Below are positions 51,433-60,473 of a stretch of DNA of 64,000 bases, piece by piece. The DNA lies in contig CAAFXG010000454.1 in the NCBI GenBank assembly GCA_900766925.1, forward strand, positions 1 to 64,000, written 5' to 3'. The notes beneath the pieces are model-generated. The model saw nothing but the letters and a program-made list of their open reading frames with translations, had not been told where the DNA came from and ran no database searches. The stretch's first letter is position 1; each line of letters starts with the position of its first letter. This DNA is from Lachnospiraceae bacterium (GTDB lineage Bacteria; Bacillota; Clostridia; Lachnospirales; Lachnospiraceae). The translations under genes and the position numbers were made by a program.

Positions 51433-51858
51433 TTGACAAATAAACAGAAAAGATTTTGTGATGAATACCTGATTGACTGCAATGCAACACAGGCTGCAAT
51501 CAGGGCAGGATATTCACCAAAGACTGCTGTTGATATTGGTCATGAAAATCTGAACAAACCAAAACTGAAAAAATACATTGATGACAGACTGGAACAGTTG
51601 CAGTCAGAAAGGATTGCAAGCACACAGGAAGTCCTTGAATACTTGACTTCTGTTATGCGTGGGGAATCCCAAGGGGAAGAAGTTGTCATCATATCAACTG
51701 GATTTGGATGCAGTGAAGCAGTTCATGTGAAAAAATACCCTTCTGAAATGGAAAGATTGAAAGCAGCAGAACAGCTTGGAAAAAGATATGGTCTTTTCAA
51801 AGGTTCAATTGATGTGAATATGGAAAAGGTCATCATTGTGAATGACCTGAAAGAATAA
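51433..51858 (+). CDS. Terminase small subunit-like protein (Terminase_2)
   Basis: 141 residues, TTG start six bases after AAAGGCGGTG (the same ribosome binding sequence precedes the next gene). TNKQKRFCDEYLIDCNATQAAIRAGYSPKTAVDIGHENLNKPKLKKYI is the DNA-binding N-terminus of small terminase subunits, and ERLKAAEQLGKRYGLF is the usual C-terminal helix. In complete phages it recognises packaging sites and works with a large terminase; no large subunit is present here. Confidence 0.85.
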   Translation: MTNKQKRFCDEYLIDCNATQAAIRAGYSPKTAVDIGHENLNKPKLKKYIDDRLEQLQSERIASTQEVLEYLTSVMRGESQGEEVVIISTGFGCSEAVHVKKYPSEMERLKAAEQLGKRYGLFKGSIDVNMEKVIIVNDLKE

Positions 51859-51953
51859 ATGTCACAAGTAGGACACAAAAATCAATGAAAACAAAGCAAA
51901 ATCAGGGAAATGGAACTTTCATCCTGATAGTTTATAGAAAGGCGGTGATTAAA

Positions 51954-52400
51954 ATGGCTGATTATTCTGAATTATTGAATATTATCAAGAAAGCTGCAAC
52001 AGAAGCTGTTGAAGCAGGAAATCCTGTTGCAATATGCTTTGGAAAGGTCACAAGTTCTTCACCACTTCAAATCCTGGTTGACCAAAAGATGACCCTTGGG
52101 TCTGCACAATTAGTTCTGACCAGGAATGTCACAGAATATACCACAATGGTCACTGTTCAATGGGCAACTGAAAAAGAAGAAGCAACACACAAACATCAGT
52201 TGAAAAACATCAGCACTGATGATGGTGCAAAGATTGTTTCTGCATATACGGAAACACAAAGTGCAAAGCACACACATGACATTGAAGGAACAAAGCAAAT
52301 GACCATTCACAATGCACTTGAAAAAGGTGAAGAAGTTGTCCTTTTAAGAATGCAAGGTGGTCAAAAATATATTGTATTAGACAGGATAGGTGGTGGTTAA
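51954..52400 (+). CDS. Phage tail protein of the DUF2577 (XkdR-like) family
   Basis: 148 residues: PVAICFGKVTSSSPLQILVDQKMTLGSAQLVLTRNVTEY, a HTHDIEG-type segment, and EEVVLLRMQGGQKYIVLDRI are diagnostic of DUF2577, a small protein encoded among contractile-tail genes. The ATG at 51954 follows AAAGGCGGTGATT; the frame is open 23 codons upstream but without a ribosome site. Its usual partners (DUF2634, baseplate J) are missing. Confidence 0.85.
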   Translation: MADYSELLNIIKKAATEAVEAGNPVAICFGKVTSSSPLQILVDQKMTLGSAQLVLTRNVTEYTTMVTVQWATEKEEATHKHQLKNISTDDGAKIVSAYTETQSAKHTHDIEGTKQMTIHNALEKGEEVVLLRMQGGQKYIVLDRIGGG

Positions 52401-52402
52401 TA

Positions 52403-52675
52403 TTGGATGCATTACAATTGACCCAGGAAAAACTTCAACTTGTGCTTCGATTGCAGCAGGCAAAGCAAAGGGAAGTCAATTCCATCAGGTCAAAAGAGTA
52501 CACAACCAAGGGAAGATTCCAGTTTGCAATTGCCGATTCAGACAAAAGAACAATGATTGCAGCAGTGGAAAGAAAATGCAACAAGCATTGTTCTGACATA
52601 TATGATGAAATCAATCAGGCAAGGAAACAAGAAGGTCTTCCTGAACTAACAAACCAATACAAAGAAAGGAAATGA
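52403..52675 (+). CDS. Small hypothetical phage protein
   Basis: 90 residues, TTG start six bases after GGTGGTGG and 2 bases after the DUF2577 stop. Rich in Gln, Arg and Lys with a helical character; no domain recognised. Part of the tail-gene operon. Confidence 0.6.
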   Translation: MDALQLTQEKLQLVLRLQQAKQREVNSIRSKEYTTKGRFQFAIADSDKRTMIAAVERKCNKHCSDIYDEINQARKQEGLPELTNQYKERK

Positions 52676-52681
52676 TGAAAA

Positions 52682-53017
52682 ATGAAGGTAGATGAAGAAA
52701 TCAAAGAATTGCAGGAAAAAGTGGATGTCCTGACCAATATGGTTTCGTTTCTTGCAAATAAGATGATGACGCAAGCAGACAAGAGCACAAGATGTGAAAT
52801 GCTATCAATGTTCAGGCAGGTTATTCCTGAATGGAAGCCTGACACAAAATATGAAATGCATTCATATGTTGCACATGGCACAGATATTTTTGATGAAGAA
52901 TCAAAAGAAAAACAGATTTATCAGGTCAATTATGAACATATATCAGAAAAGCGGTTTGAACCTGGAAATGAAAGCAAAAGACCAGGGATGCCTGCATATT
53001 CACCGATAAAAATTTGA
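52682..53017 (+). CDS. Hypothetical protein with coiled coil and carbohydrate-binding-like segment
   Basis: 111 residues. An N-terminal coiled coil (residues 1-35) is followed by PEWKPDTKYEMHSYVAHGTDIFDEESKEKQIYQV, which resembles the Trp/Tyr pattern of CBM5/12-type binding modules often found in tail-associated proteins. AAGGAAATG precedes it. Could be a tail fibre accessory. Function inferred from composition only. Confidence 0.5.
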   Translation: MKVDEEIKELQEKVDVLTNMVSFLANKMMTQADKSTRCEMLSMFRQVIPEWKPDTKYEMHSYVAHGTDIFDEESKEKQIYQVNYEHISEKRFEPGNESKRPGMPAYSPIKI

Positions 53018-53037
53018 AATGAAAGGAAATGATGAAA

Positions 53038-53871
53038 ATGAAATTAGGACTGAAAGACAAAATTGATAATTTAATCAAGGCATACAAAGAGTATGGAAAA
53101 GCACAGGGGGATGCAATCAAAGCGGTTCTTGAACCTTTCAAAGTTCCATCCTATGTCAGCAGATTCACCCAGGAAGGACTTGTGACAGAAATCAAGGAAT
53201 CCATGGATGCAATTCTTTCTGACTGGAAGAAATATGACAAAGCTCTGAATGACCAGGTTGCAGCTGTGGTTGATTCTGCAAAGAAAGAACTTATGCCTGC
53301 ACTTCACATGAATCAGGTGGACAAGTCTACTGATTATGCGGTCAGAATCGCAAATGCAAGGGAATTCATGAAGTTGGAACTTGAAAGTGACTGTTCAGAT
53401 GTGACAAAACTTGATGCAGCATTGTTCCCTATTTTGAAAGAATTCATTGATGATTATGACACAATGAAACGATTTGCAAAAATGGTGGAAATCAAAGCAC
53501 ATATTCCTTCTGTAAATGCATCAGGTGAACCAAGTCTTCCAAATACATTTGGAAAGATGATGAAGGTTGACAGCATCATGAATGCAATCAATGAAGTAGA
53601 AGAAGCTGCTGCAATGCTATTCATTCATGCAAGACCGAATATTGATGAAGTTGTCAGAATACATGGTGCAATTTATGGTGTACCTGTTGATGGTTATGAT
53701 GAATTTGCAGATGAAGAAAATATAAAGGTAAATGCAACCATCCTGGATGCACTTGCTGACAAGATTGACAGTGAAGGTCAGGATTCTGCATCAGGTGAAG
53801 GACAGTCAGTTGATGTGGATAAATTAAGGATGAAAATAAGAGAAGAAATGTTGGAAGAACTTAAATCGTGA
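53038..53871 (+). CDS. Hypothetical phage structural-like protein
   Basis: 277 residues, mostly helical, acidic; no family recognised. Contains repeated helices (EYGKAQGDAIKAVLEPF, SDVTKLDAALFPILKEFIDDY, MNAINEVEEAAAMLF) and a Ser/Gly/Asp-rich spacer before a charged C-terminal coil. AAAGGA 10 bases before ATG 53038 favours this start over two nearby ATGs. Probably a tail or capsid-region accessory, not assignable. Confidence 0.6.
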   Translation: MKLGLKDKIDNLIKAYKEYGKAQGDAIKAVLEPFKVPSYVSRFTQEGLVTEIKESMDAILSDWKKYDKALNDQVAAVVDSAKKELMPALHMNQVDKSTDYAVRIANAREFMKLELESDCSDVTKLDAALFPILKEFIDDYDTMKRFAKMVEIKAHIPSVNASGEPSLPNTFGKMMKVDSIMNAINEVEEAAAMLFIHARPNIDEVVRIHGAIYGVPVDGYDEFADEENIKVNATILDALADKIDSEGQDSASGEGQSVDVDKLRMKIREEMLEELKS

Positions 53872-53910
53872 TGACCATAAACATCAGAAGATGAAAGGTG
53901 GTGAAGAATA

Positions 53911-54195
53911 ATGAAGGAAATGGACACTTGTGTTGTTATGACAAAGGCTGAACTGGATGCAAAGGTTGCTTCCCAAGGGGAAATGACTTTTGGCAGAAAG
54001 TACAACAAAGGTGAAATCACTTTCAGCAATGGTGAATGGTATGTTTCCAAGGTGGATGGAAATTCTTGTGTTCCACCTTCCCCTGATTGGAAGAAAGTCA
54101 TTTTTGAATCTTCCAGTACAAAGGGAAATCAGGATTTTGATTCTGATGGACAACCTTATACTGCAACAAACCCTGCCCCTGCTGATGAAGCATAG
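53911..54195 (+). CDS. Small hypothetical phage protein
   Basis: 94 residues with a Gly/Trp-rich beta pattern (GRKYNKGEITFSNGEWYVSKVDGNSCVPPSPDWKKVIF), similar in style to binding modules of tail proteins. AAAGGTGGTGAAG precedes the ATG. Just downstream a second frame (54189-54284) encodes TVALVSINNDTASLWYFGCD with no start, perhaps the remains of another gene. Confidence 0.6.
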   Translation: MKEMDTCVVMTKAELDAKVASQGEMTFGRKYNKGEITFSNGEWYVSKVDGNSCVPPSPDWKKVIFESSSTKGNQDFDSDGQPYTATNPAPADEA

Positions 54196-54339
54196 CAGAA
54201 ACTGTTGCACTGGTTTCCATCAATAATGATACTGCTTCCCTTTGGTATTTCGGATGTGACAGAAAGACACTTGAACTGGACTGAACCAGGTTAAAAAATG
54301 TATTTGTGAATATTAAAAAATCATTATGAAATCAGAATC

Positions 54340-54371
54340 CAGGGGAACAGGTGTTGATGCTTGTTCCCCTG
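54340..54371. repeat. Perfect hairpin in a 205-base noncoding stretch
   Basis: CAGGGGAACA (54340-54349) pairs with TGTTCCCCTG (54362-54371). No T run follows, so it is not a typical terminator; it may be an RNA processing or regulatory structure before the next operon. Confidence 0.7.
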
Positions 54372-54400
54372 ATGTGTATTTGAAAGGATGGTGATGACTG

Positions 54401-54787
54401 TTGAAAAAATATTATAAATGTGAATGGGAAAAAGTCAGAGATAATCCCTATGGTAAAGCAGCAATGAATTTTACAAAATCGGATATTCAGAAAAACAATC
54501 ATTATATATGGTTGATTCAACAGAACATTCCTGATGATGAAAAATTTTATATGAAAGCACATATTGAAAAAATTCAGAAGGCATTGGCTTTATTAAGACA
54601 ATCTATGGATAATGAAATCTTTGATATTTCATACATGCATTTTTTTAAAGGGATTGCTTGTCATATTATTGCTGAACAATATTTTGTGGATAAAAGCACG
54701 ATAGTAAAGTACAATCAAAAATTCATCCTGAAATTTGCATCTATACTATATCCACAATATTTTGAATGGATGAAAGAATATGACTGA
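54401..54787 (+). CDS. Phage ArpU-like regulator candidate
   Basis: 128 residues, TTG start after GGATGGTGATG. The C-terminal half (IEKIQKALALLRQSMDNEIFDISYMHFFKGIACHIIAEQYFVDKSTIVKYNQKFILKFA) has the helix pattern of sigma region-4-like phage regulators (ArpU family). Overlaps the sigma-factor gene by 8 bases. Likely late-gene control; assignment is tentative. Confidence 0.5.
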   Translation: MKKYYKCEWEKVRDNPYGKAAMNFTKSDIQKNNHYIWLIQQNIPDDEKFYMKAHIEKIQKALALLRQSMDNEIFDISYMHFFKGIACHIIAEQYFVDKSTIVKYNQKFILKFASILYPQYFEWMKEYD

Positions 54788-55619
54788 TGAAGAAATGATT
54801 GTGCAATATCGAACAGGAAATCAGGATGTCCTGAATGATATTATTAAGAGTTTTCAAAAAACATTGAGCAATTTGTGTTTCAGATACAGAAAGTATGCAG
54901 AAAAATACAATTTGGAATCATCTGATTTGATGCAAGAAGGATGGATAGCTTTTTTAGTATCAATTGATAAATATGAAATAAGAGAATCCCAGGAAGAATC
55001 ATCTTCTTTTAAGACTTTTGCCTATAACGCATGTGAATATGCAATTCAGAATGCAATAAAAAAAGCCAAACCATACGGATATAAAACTACAAAAGATAAA
55101 TTGTATATAAATTCTTTGTATCAAAATGCCTATGGAACAGAAGAAGATGATGATAATAGCACATTAGAAGATATATGTTCTTCTGATATATTTGCATCAG
55201 CGGATGATGTTGTTGAAAAGGTATTTTGCGAATATCAGCATTCTGTATTGGATGATGCAATATCTAATTTACCTGAAAAACAAGCAGAAATAATTCAATC
55301 AAAGTATTGGCATGGTTTGACACAAAAACAGATTTCAGAACAGCAAGCATGTTCTGAAAGTTGTATTGGTGAATATGAAAGAAAAGCACTTTCAAAACTT
55401 CGTAAAATGAAAAAAATACAACTGCTTCATGATGAGGTTTTTGGATATGATTCATGTCATGCATATAATATGTCACTATTAAGAGCATTAAACAATCAAA
55501 CTTCAACAACTGAATATTTAGCATTGAAAAGGCTGGAATATGAGGAAGAACAAAATAAAACGAATAGTCAGTTGAAGGAAATATATCAATTTATAGAAAG
55601 GGCAGATGATGAAGGATGA
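54780..55619 (+). CDS. Sigma-70 family RNA polymerase sigma factor
   Basis: 279 residues. Region 2: LSNLCFRYRKYAEKYNLESSDLMQEGWIAFLVSIDKYE and SSFKTFAYNACEYAIQNAIKK. Region 4: LPEKQAEIIQSKYWHGLTQKQISEQQACSESCIGEYERKALSKLRK, with a clear helix-turn-helix. The ~65-residue C-terminal extension is unusual. It would direct host RNA polymerase to element promoters. Its codon use (more A/T, TAT, ATA) differs from neighbouring genes. Confidence 0.85.
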   Translation: MTDEEMIVQYRTGNQDVLNDIIKSFQKTLSNLCFRYRKYAEKYNLESSDLMQEGWIAFLVSIDKYEIRESQEESSSFKTFAYNACEYAIQNAIKKAKPYGYKTTKDKLYINSLYQNAYGTEEDDDNSTLEDICSSDIFASADDVVEKVFCEYQHSVLDDAISNLPEKQAEIIQSKYWHGLTQKQISEQQACSESCIGEYERKALSKLRKMKKIQLLHDEVFGYDSCHAYNMSLLRALNNQTSTTEYLALKRLEYEEEQNKTNSQLKEIYQFIERADDEG

Positions 55620-56074
55620 ACAAAAACATTGAAGTAATAACAGAAAATCTTTGGGCGGTCAATTACAGTTTTGTGAAGATGAATTTCATCAAGGAATTGT
55701 CATTCAACAACAGCGGTGATGTCTTTGCACTTGCAGGTCTGACAAATGATGGAAAGATTGTCATGAACAAAGACCTTCCCTATGCTGTTTATGTTCCTTT
55801 CTTGAAAGCAATCATGCAGATGAAAGATTCTGAAATTGACACAAAACATGGATTTTGCAATGTTATCAGGACACTGACAAACAGTGACAAGTCAGACCAG
55901 GAAATCATGCACCTGATTTGGTCAGATTCCACCCTGACAATGAACTGGACAATTTATCAGAATTTCTGCAATTGGGAAAGAGCAAGAAGAAAGGTTGCAA
56001 AAGAATATGCAAGGCAGCATCCAGTGATGCACCTGTTGCATAAAGGCAAAAGACTATTGAAAGGGGGTGAATGA
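55616..56074 (+). CDS. Hypothetical protein upstream of the tape measure gene
   Basis: 152 residues overlapping the sigma gene by ATGA. No motif recognised. In tailed phages the position before the tape measure gene often holds tail assembly chaperones; the protein has the right size, but no frameshift site was found. Contains Trp/Ile-rich DLIWSDSTLTMNWTIYQNFCNWERARRK-like segment near the C-terminus. Confidence 0.6.
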   Translation: MNKNIEVITENLWAVNYSFVKMNFIKELSFNNSGDVFALAGLTNDGKIVMNKDLPYAVYVPFLKAIMQMKDSEIDTKHGFCNVIRTLTNSDKSDQEIMHLIWSDSTLTMNWTIYQNFCNWERARRKVAKEYARQHPVMHLLHKGKRLLKGGE

Positions 56075-56076
56075 TT

Positions 56077-58212
56077 ATGGCAAGTATTTCTGCATCAGTT
56101 GAACTTTATGACAGAATGTCTGCACCACTCTATTCCATGATGTCAGCAATGAACAGTGTTATCAATACATTTCACACAATGGATTCTGCATTTGATGATG
56201 GATTTGACACTGGAAGCATTGCAGCAGCGGAAGTTGCAATGCAGCAGATGGAATCACAGATGGAACAGGTTCACAATCAGATTCAGAATTCAAATGAAGA
56301 ACAGCAAAAGTTGAACAATAACATGTCAAAAGGTGCTTCTGCTGCTGATGACTTGGTTTCAAAGGTTCAGAATCTTGCTGCTGCATACTTATCCATGCAG
56401 GGAATTCAGAAAGTCCTTGGTGTTTCTGATGAATTAACTCAAACAATCGCAAGGCTGAACCTGATGAATGATGGTGCTCAAACAACCCAGGAATTATTTG
56501 ATAAAATATATCTTTCTGCTATGTCAACACATTCTCCGTTAATGGAAACAGCAAATGCTATTGCAAAAATGGGAAATAATGCAGGAGCAGCATTTTCCAG
56601 CAATGATGAATTGATTGCTTTTATGGAGCAGGTCAATAAGCAATTTGTAATAGGTGGGGCAAGTGCTACAGAGCAGTCCAATGCAATGATGCAATTGTCG
56701 CAAGCTATGGCATCAGGTGCATTGCGTGGGGATGAACTAAATTCTATATTGGACGCTGCACCTGGAATCGCAAGAACGATAGAAAAAAGCATGGGGTGGG
56801 CAGAAGGCTCAATTAAATCATATGCAGAAGAGGGGAAAGTAACAGCAGAGGTTGTGAAATCGTCACTTTTAAATATGGCTAATGAAACTAACGCGGCATT
56901 TGAATCAATGCCTATTACATTTTCACAGGTAATGACAGACTTTGTTTCGTCAGTTCAAAAAGCATTTCAACCAGTCCTGAACAAAATCAATGAACTTGCA
57001 AACAATGACCAGTTCCAGGCATTTGTTGAAAGTGCAATTTCAGCACTTGCGACATTGGCGGTGTTCATCCTAGACATCATGAACACAATGTCTGAATTTG
57101 GTGCATTTATTGCAGACAACTGGTCAATCATTGAACCAATTGTCCTTGGTGCAGCAACAGCAATGGGAATCTATACAGCAGCTTTGTTGATTGGAAAGGG
57201 AATCATGCTTGCAATGGCAGCAGCACAGGCAATTCACACAGCAATGACATCTGCATGGAGTGTTGCAACATTTATGGCAACAGTACAGCAGCAAGGTCTA
57301 AACGCAGCACTTGCAGCTTGCCCTATTACCTGGATAATTCTTCTTATTATTGCAGTCATTGCTGCTATTTTTGCAGTATGTTCTGCAATTGCAAAGATGA
57401 CAGGTGTTGCAAATAGTGGTTTTGGTGTGATAATGGGTTGTATCTTTACAGTTGGAGCAACATTCAAAAACCTTGGTCTGACAGTCGCAAACATTGCCCT
57501 TGGAATTGGAAATGCAATTGCAGCACTTGGTTCAAATATGATGACTGCATTCAACAATGCAATTTGTTCAATTCAGTCCTGGTTCTACAACCTTTTATCA
57601 ACTGCACTGACAGTTGTTGAAGGTATTTGTGCAGCACTGAACAAACTTCCATTTGTGGAATTTGATTATTCAGGAATAACAAGTGCAGCAAATGACTATG
57701 CAGCAAAAGCAGCAGAAGCAGAAGGAAGCAAACAGGACTACACATCAATTGGTGATGCATTCAATGATGGAATGTCAACTTTTGATACTTTCCAGGATGG
57801 TTGGGCATCAGATGCATTTGATGCAGGTGCATCTTGGGGTGATGGTGTTGCTGATTCTGTTTCCAACATGTTCAGCATGGACAACATTGACCCGACAGGC
57901 GGTGTTGATACATCCATGTTGTCAAATGACTTTGCAAATAATGCAGCACAAACAGCAGCAAACACTGCTGACACTGCTGACAATACTGGAAAGATTGCAG
58001 ACAGTGTGGACATAAGCAGTGAAAATCTGAAATATCTTCGTGACATTGCAGAAACAGAAGCAATCAACAGATTCACAACTGCTGAAATCACAGTTTCAGC
58101 ACCTGTCACAGCTAATGTGGCAAGTAATGTGGACATTGATGGAATGGTTGATAATCTTTCAGCAGGTGTTCTTGAAGCTATGGAAGCAGCAGCGGAAGGT
58201 GTTCACTACTAA
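56077..58212 (+). CDS. Phage tail tape measure protein
   Basis: 711 residues. The N-terminal ~150 residues are coiled coil; about 110-290 is the TIGR02675-like tape measure domain (SDELTQTIARLNLMNDGA, GALRGDELNSILDAAPGIARTIEKSMG); central membrane-like helices (about 350-490) include the AAMGIYTAALLIGKGIMLAMAA and ITWIILLIIAVIAAI segments; the C-terminus is Ala/Asp-rich. Short for a tape measure, so the tail would be short. AAGGGGGTGA nine bases before ATG 56077 favours this start. A ~480-bp central stretch has chromosome-like codons. Confidence 0.88.
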   Translation: MASISASVELYDRMSAPLYSMMSAMNSVINTFHTMDSAFDDGFDTGSIAAAEVAMQQMESQMEQVHNQIQNSNEEQQKLNNNMSKGASAADDLVSKVQNLAAAYLSMQGIQKVLGVSDELTQTIARLNLMNDGAQTTQELFDKIYLSAMSTHSPLMETANAIAKMGNNAGAAFSSNDELIAFMEQVNKQFVIGGASATEQSNAMMQLSQAMASGALRGDELNSILDAAPGIARTIEKSMGWAEGSIKSYAEEGKVTAEVVKSSLLNMANETNAAFESMPITFSQVMTDFVSSVQKAFQPVLNKINELANNDQFQAFVESAISALATLAVFILDIMNTMSEFGAFIADNWSIIEPIVLGAATAMGIYTAALLIGKGIMLAMAAAQAIHTAMTSAWSVATFMATVQQQGLNAALAACPITWIILLIIAVIAAIFAVCSAIAKMTGVANSGFGVIMGCIFTVGATFKNLGLTVANIALGIGNAIAALGSNMMTAFNNAICSIQSWFYNLLSTALTVVEGICAALNKLPFVEFDYSGITSAANDYAAKAAEAEGSKQDYTSIGDAFNDGMSTFDTFQDGWASDAFDAGASWGDGVADSVSNMFSMDNIDPTGGVDTSMLSNDFANNAAQTAANTADTADNTGKIADSVDISSENLKYLRDIAETEAINRFTTAEITVSAPVTANVASNVDIDGMVDNLSAGVLEAMEAAAEGVHY

Positions 58213-58343
58213 TATCCTTCAAACAGAAGACCCTTGGACATTGATTCAGGGGTCTTTCTTTGTGTCCTTTTTATTGGACATCTTGTGATTGTATAATATA
58301 CAATGCGGATTTTAGCAATATTATACAGAAAGAAGGTTTTTCA

Positions 58344-60230
58344 ATGAAAAAGGTTCAAAGATTCAAGAAAGTCATCACATCAATTCTGCTTCTGATTGCC
58401 CTGCTGACAGTCCAGGTCATGCAGGTTGCAGCGGAAACAGACCAAAATGACACACCATCAGTTGTGTGCAGCAATTATTCATCATTATTTCAGGCATTCA
58501 TTCAGGCAAATGATGGGGACGTCATAGGAATTGATAATATCATTGATATTCAGGCAGAAGGTGGAACATTTGGAAGCAGTGACAAGCATGTGACCATTGT
58601 CAAAGTGAATGATGGTGCAATGATTCAGGTGTCAACCAGGACACCATTCACCTTTAAGAACATCACTTTTGATGGAAAGGACATCACTTCATACAATTCC
58701 ATGATAAATGTTGGATTCAACACAAATTTTGAAAATGTGACCTTTCAGAACTGCAAGTGTGTTTTTGATGGATGCGGTGGTGCAGTGACCACCACAGGTG
58801 GAACTGTCAATCTGACTGGATGCATCTTCCTGAACAACACAAGTCAATCAGGCGGTCATCTTTATGTTATGAATGACAGTCAGGTCACAATCACTGGATG
58901 CACCTTTGAAGGTGGAAATGGTGTAAAAGGCGGTGCAATCAATCAGTCAAATGGTTCATCCTATATTGAAATAAATTCTTCCAGGATTTATGGAAATACT
59001 GCATCAGAATCAGGCGGTGGAATATATGGTCAGGGAAGAATGGTCATTCAGGATTCAAAGGTGTTTGGAAACACTGCACCACTTGGTGAAGACATAACAG
59101 ACACAGTATTTGGAAATGTTCAGATTCAGGATGACCTGAATGTGTTGCAACACCTTTTTTCTGATGAAAATGTCACTGTCAATGGATGGATAAGCACAAC
59201 AGATGAAAACACTGCATCCATATACAGAAAATTTGACTATGTGGTCAACACAACACCTGACCCAGGTGATAATGAAGACCCAGGTGACAACAATGACCCT
59301 GGTGATTCAGGAAATGACAATCCAAGTGGTGCAGATGAACCAACTGACCCATCAGACCCTGGAAGCGGTGACAGCGGTTCAGGGGATGATTCAGGAAATG
59401 GTGGTGACAGTGGCAATGAAGACCCTTCAACACCTTCTGACCCAAGTGACAGCAATGGTGAACAGGGTGATTCATCAGGAACAGGTGGAAATGGTGATTT
59501 AGGGAACACAGAACAACCTGGAACAGGTTCTGATTCTTCTGACAAGGGTGGTGCAGGGGCAGGTGATAACACATCAACTGACAATTCAAACAACAGCACC
59601 ACAGACAACAGTTCCAATGATAGCACCACAAGCATTGACAACAGTTCCCATGACACCACAACAGATAATTCTGACCATAGCAGTACAAGCACAAATACCA
59701 CAACATCAACAGACAGTAGTCAGACCACAAGCAATTCAGGGAACACAAGCACAACCAACACCACAACTGACAACAGAAGGACAGAATCTTCTGACAATCA
59801 CAGTTCCACAACATACAACTATTATCAGACCGAACAGACACCAGTGCAGCAGCCACAGATGCAGTCAGAACAAACAAAAGAACCTGTTATCATAAACAAC
59901 TACATACAACCATCAGAACAGGGTCAGACAGCTTCACAGGGGAAGCAGGTGGACATCCCTGCATCAGAACCTGAACAACAGGCAATCCCTGCACCTGACC
60001 CTTCAAATAATATCAGGATTGATGCAAAGGGTGCAGATGTGGTGTTTGAAGTGAAAGATGGTGTCTATTCCATCAGCATCAATGCATCAGAACCTGTCCA
60101 GGATTCTTCTGCATCTGTTCCTGAAACAAAATCCAGTGTGAACTGGTATGAAATCATCAAGATTGTTCTTCTTGCTGCCTTGGTGGTCAATATGTTGTGG
60201 AAACCAAGAAAAGAATCTACTAAATGTTGA
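58344..60230 (+). CDS. Secreted, membrane-anchored beta-helix surface protein
   Basis: 628 residues. Signal peptide (about 1-32). A right-handed beta-helix region about 65-300, with repeated GGAVTTTGGTVNLTGCIFLNN- and GGAINQSNGSSYIEINSSRIYGN-type coils. A long Gly/Asp/Pro/Ser/Thr linker (PGDNEDPGDNNDPGDSG..., then TTDNSS/STTS repeats). A predicted C-terminal membrane helix (WYEIIKIVLLAALVVNMLW) with a basic KPRKESTKC tail. The topology anchors a beta-helix domain on the outside of the cell. It may alter the host surface. AGAAAGAAGG precedes ATG 58344. Confidence 0.8.
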   Translation: MKKVQRFKKVITSILLLIALLTVQVMQVAAETDQNDTPSVVCSNYSSLFQAFIQANDGDVIGIDNIIDIQAEGGTFGSSDKHVTIVKVNDGAMIQVSTRTPFTFKNITFDGKDITSYNSMINVGFNTNFENVTFQNCKCVFDGCGGAVTTTGGTVNLTGCIFLNNTSQSGGHLYVMNDSQVTITGCTFEGGNGVKGGAINQSNGSSYIEINSSRIYGNTASESGGGIYGQGRMVIQDSKVFGNTAPLGEDITDTVFGNVQIQDDLNVLQHLFSDENVTVNGWISTTDENTASIYRKFDYVVNTTPDPGDNEDPGDNNDPGDSGNDNPSGADEPTDPSDPGSGDSGSGDDSGNGGDSGNEDPSTPSDPSDSNGEQGDSSGTGGNGDLGNTEQPGTGSDSSDKGGAGAGDNTSTDNSNNSTTDNSSNDSTTSIDNSSHDTTTDNSDHSSTSTNTTTSTDSSQTTSNSGNTSTTNTTTDNRRTESSDNHSSTTYNYYQTEQTPVQQPQMQSEQTKEPVIINNYIQPSEQGQTASQGKQVDIPASEPEQQAIPAPDPSNNIRIDAKGADVVFEVKDGVYSISINASEPVQDSSASVPETKSSVNWYEIIKIVLLAALVVNMLWKPRKESTKC

Positions 60231-60301
60231 TTTTTGGAATGAAAGTGATATAATAATTGAATCAAAGTATTTTTCACTGACCATCAAATTATTGATTGTC
60301 A

Positions 60302-60351
60302 ACAAAAACAAGCACCTAACCTTTTATGCAGCAAGGGTTGGGTGTTTTTGT
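60302..60351 (+). terminator. Terminator after the surface protein gene
   Basis: CACCTAACC (60313-60321) pairs with GGGTTGGGTG (60335-60344, one mismatch), then TTTTTG; ACAAAAACA upstream extends it. It ends the transcript of the surface protein gene. Confidence 0.8.
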
Positions 60352-60473
60352 ATATTCTCATAATACAGAATGACCTTCTCTGACCGCACAGGATGACCAC
60401 AGACGGACTTTTGAACCTGCACTTGAATATTTCCACCATGATGATATAATCAAGGCAAAGGAAGGTGATTCTG

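Noticed and set aside
59237..59877. Long reverse frames opposite the low-complexity linker of the surface protein
   Set aside because: They are antisense artefacts of the Gly/Asp/Ser repeats.
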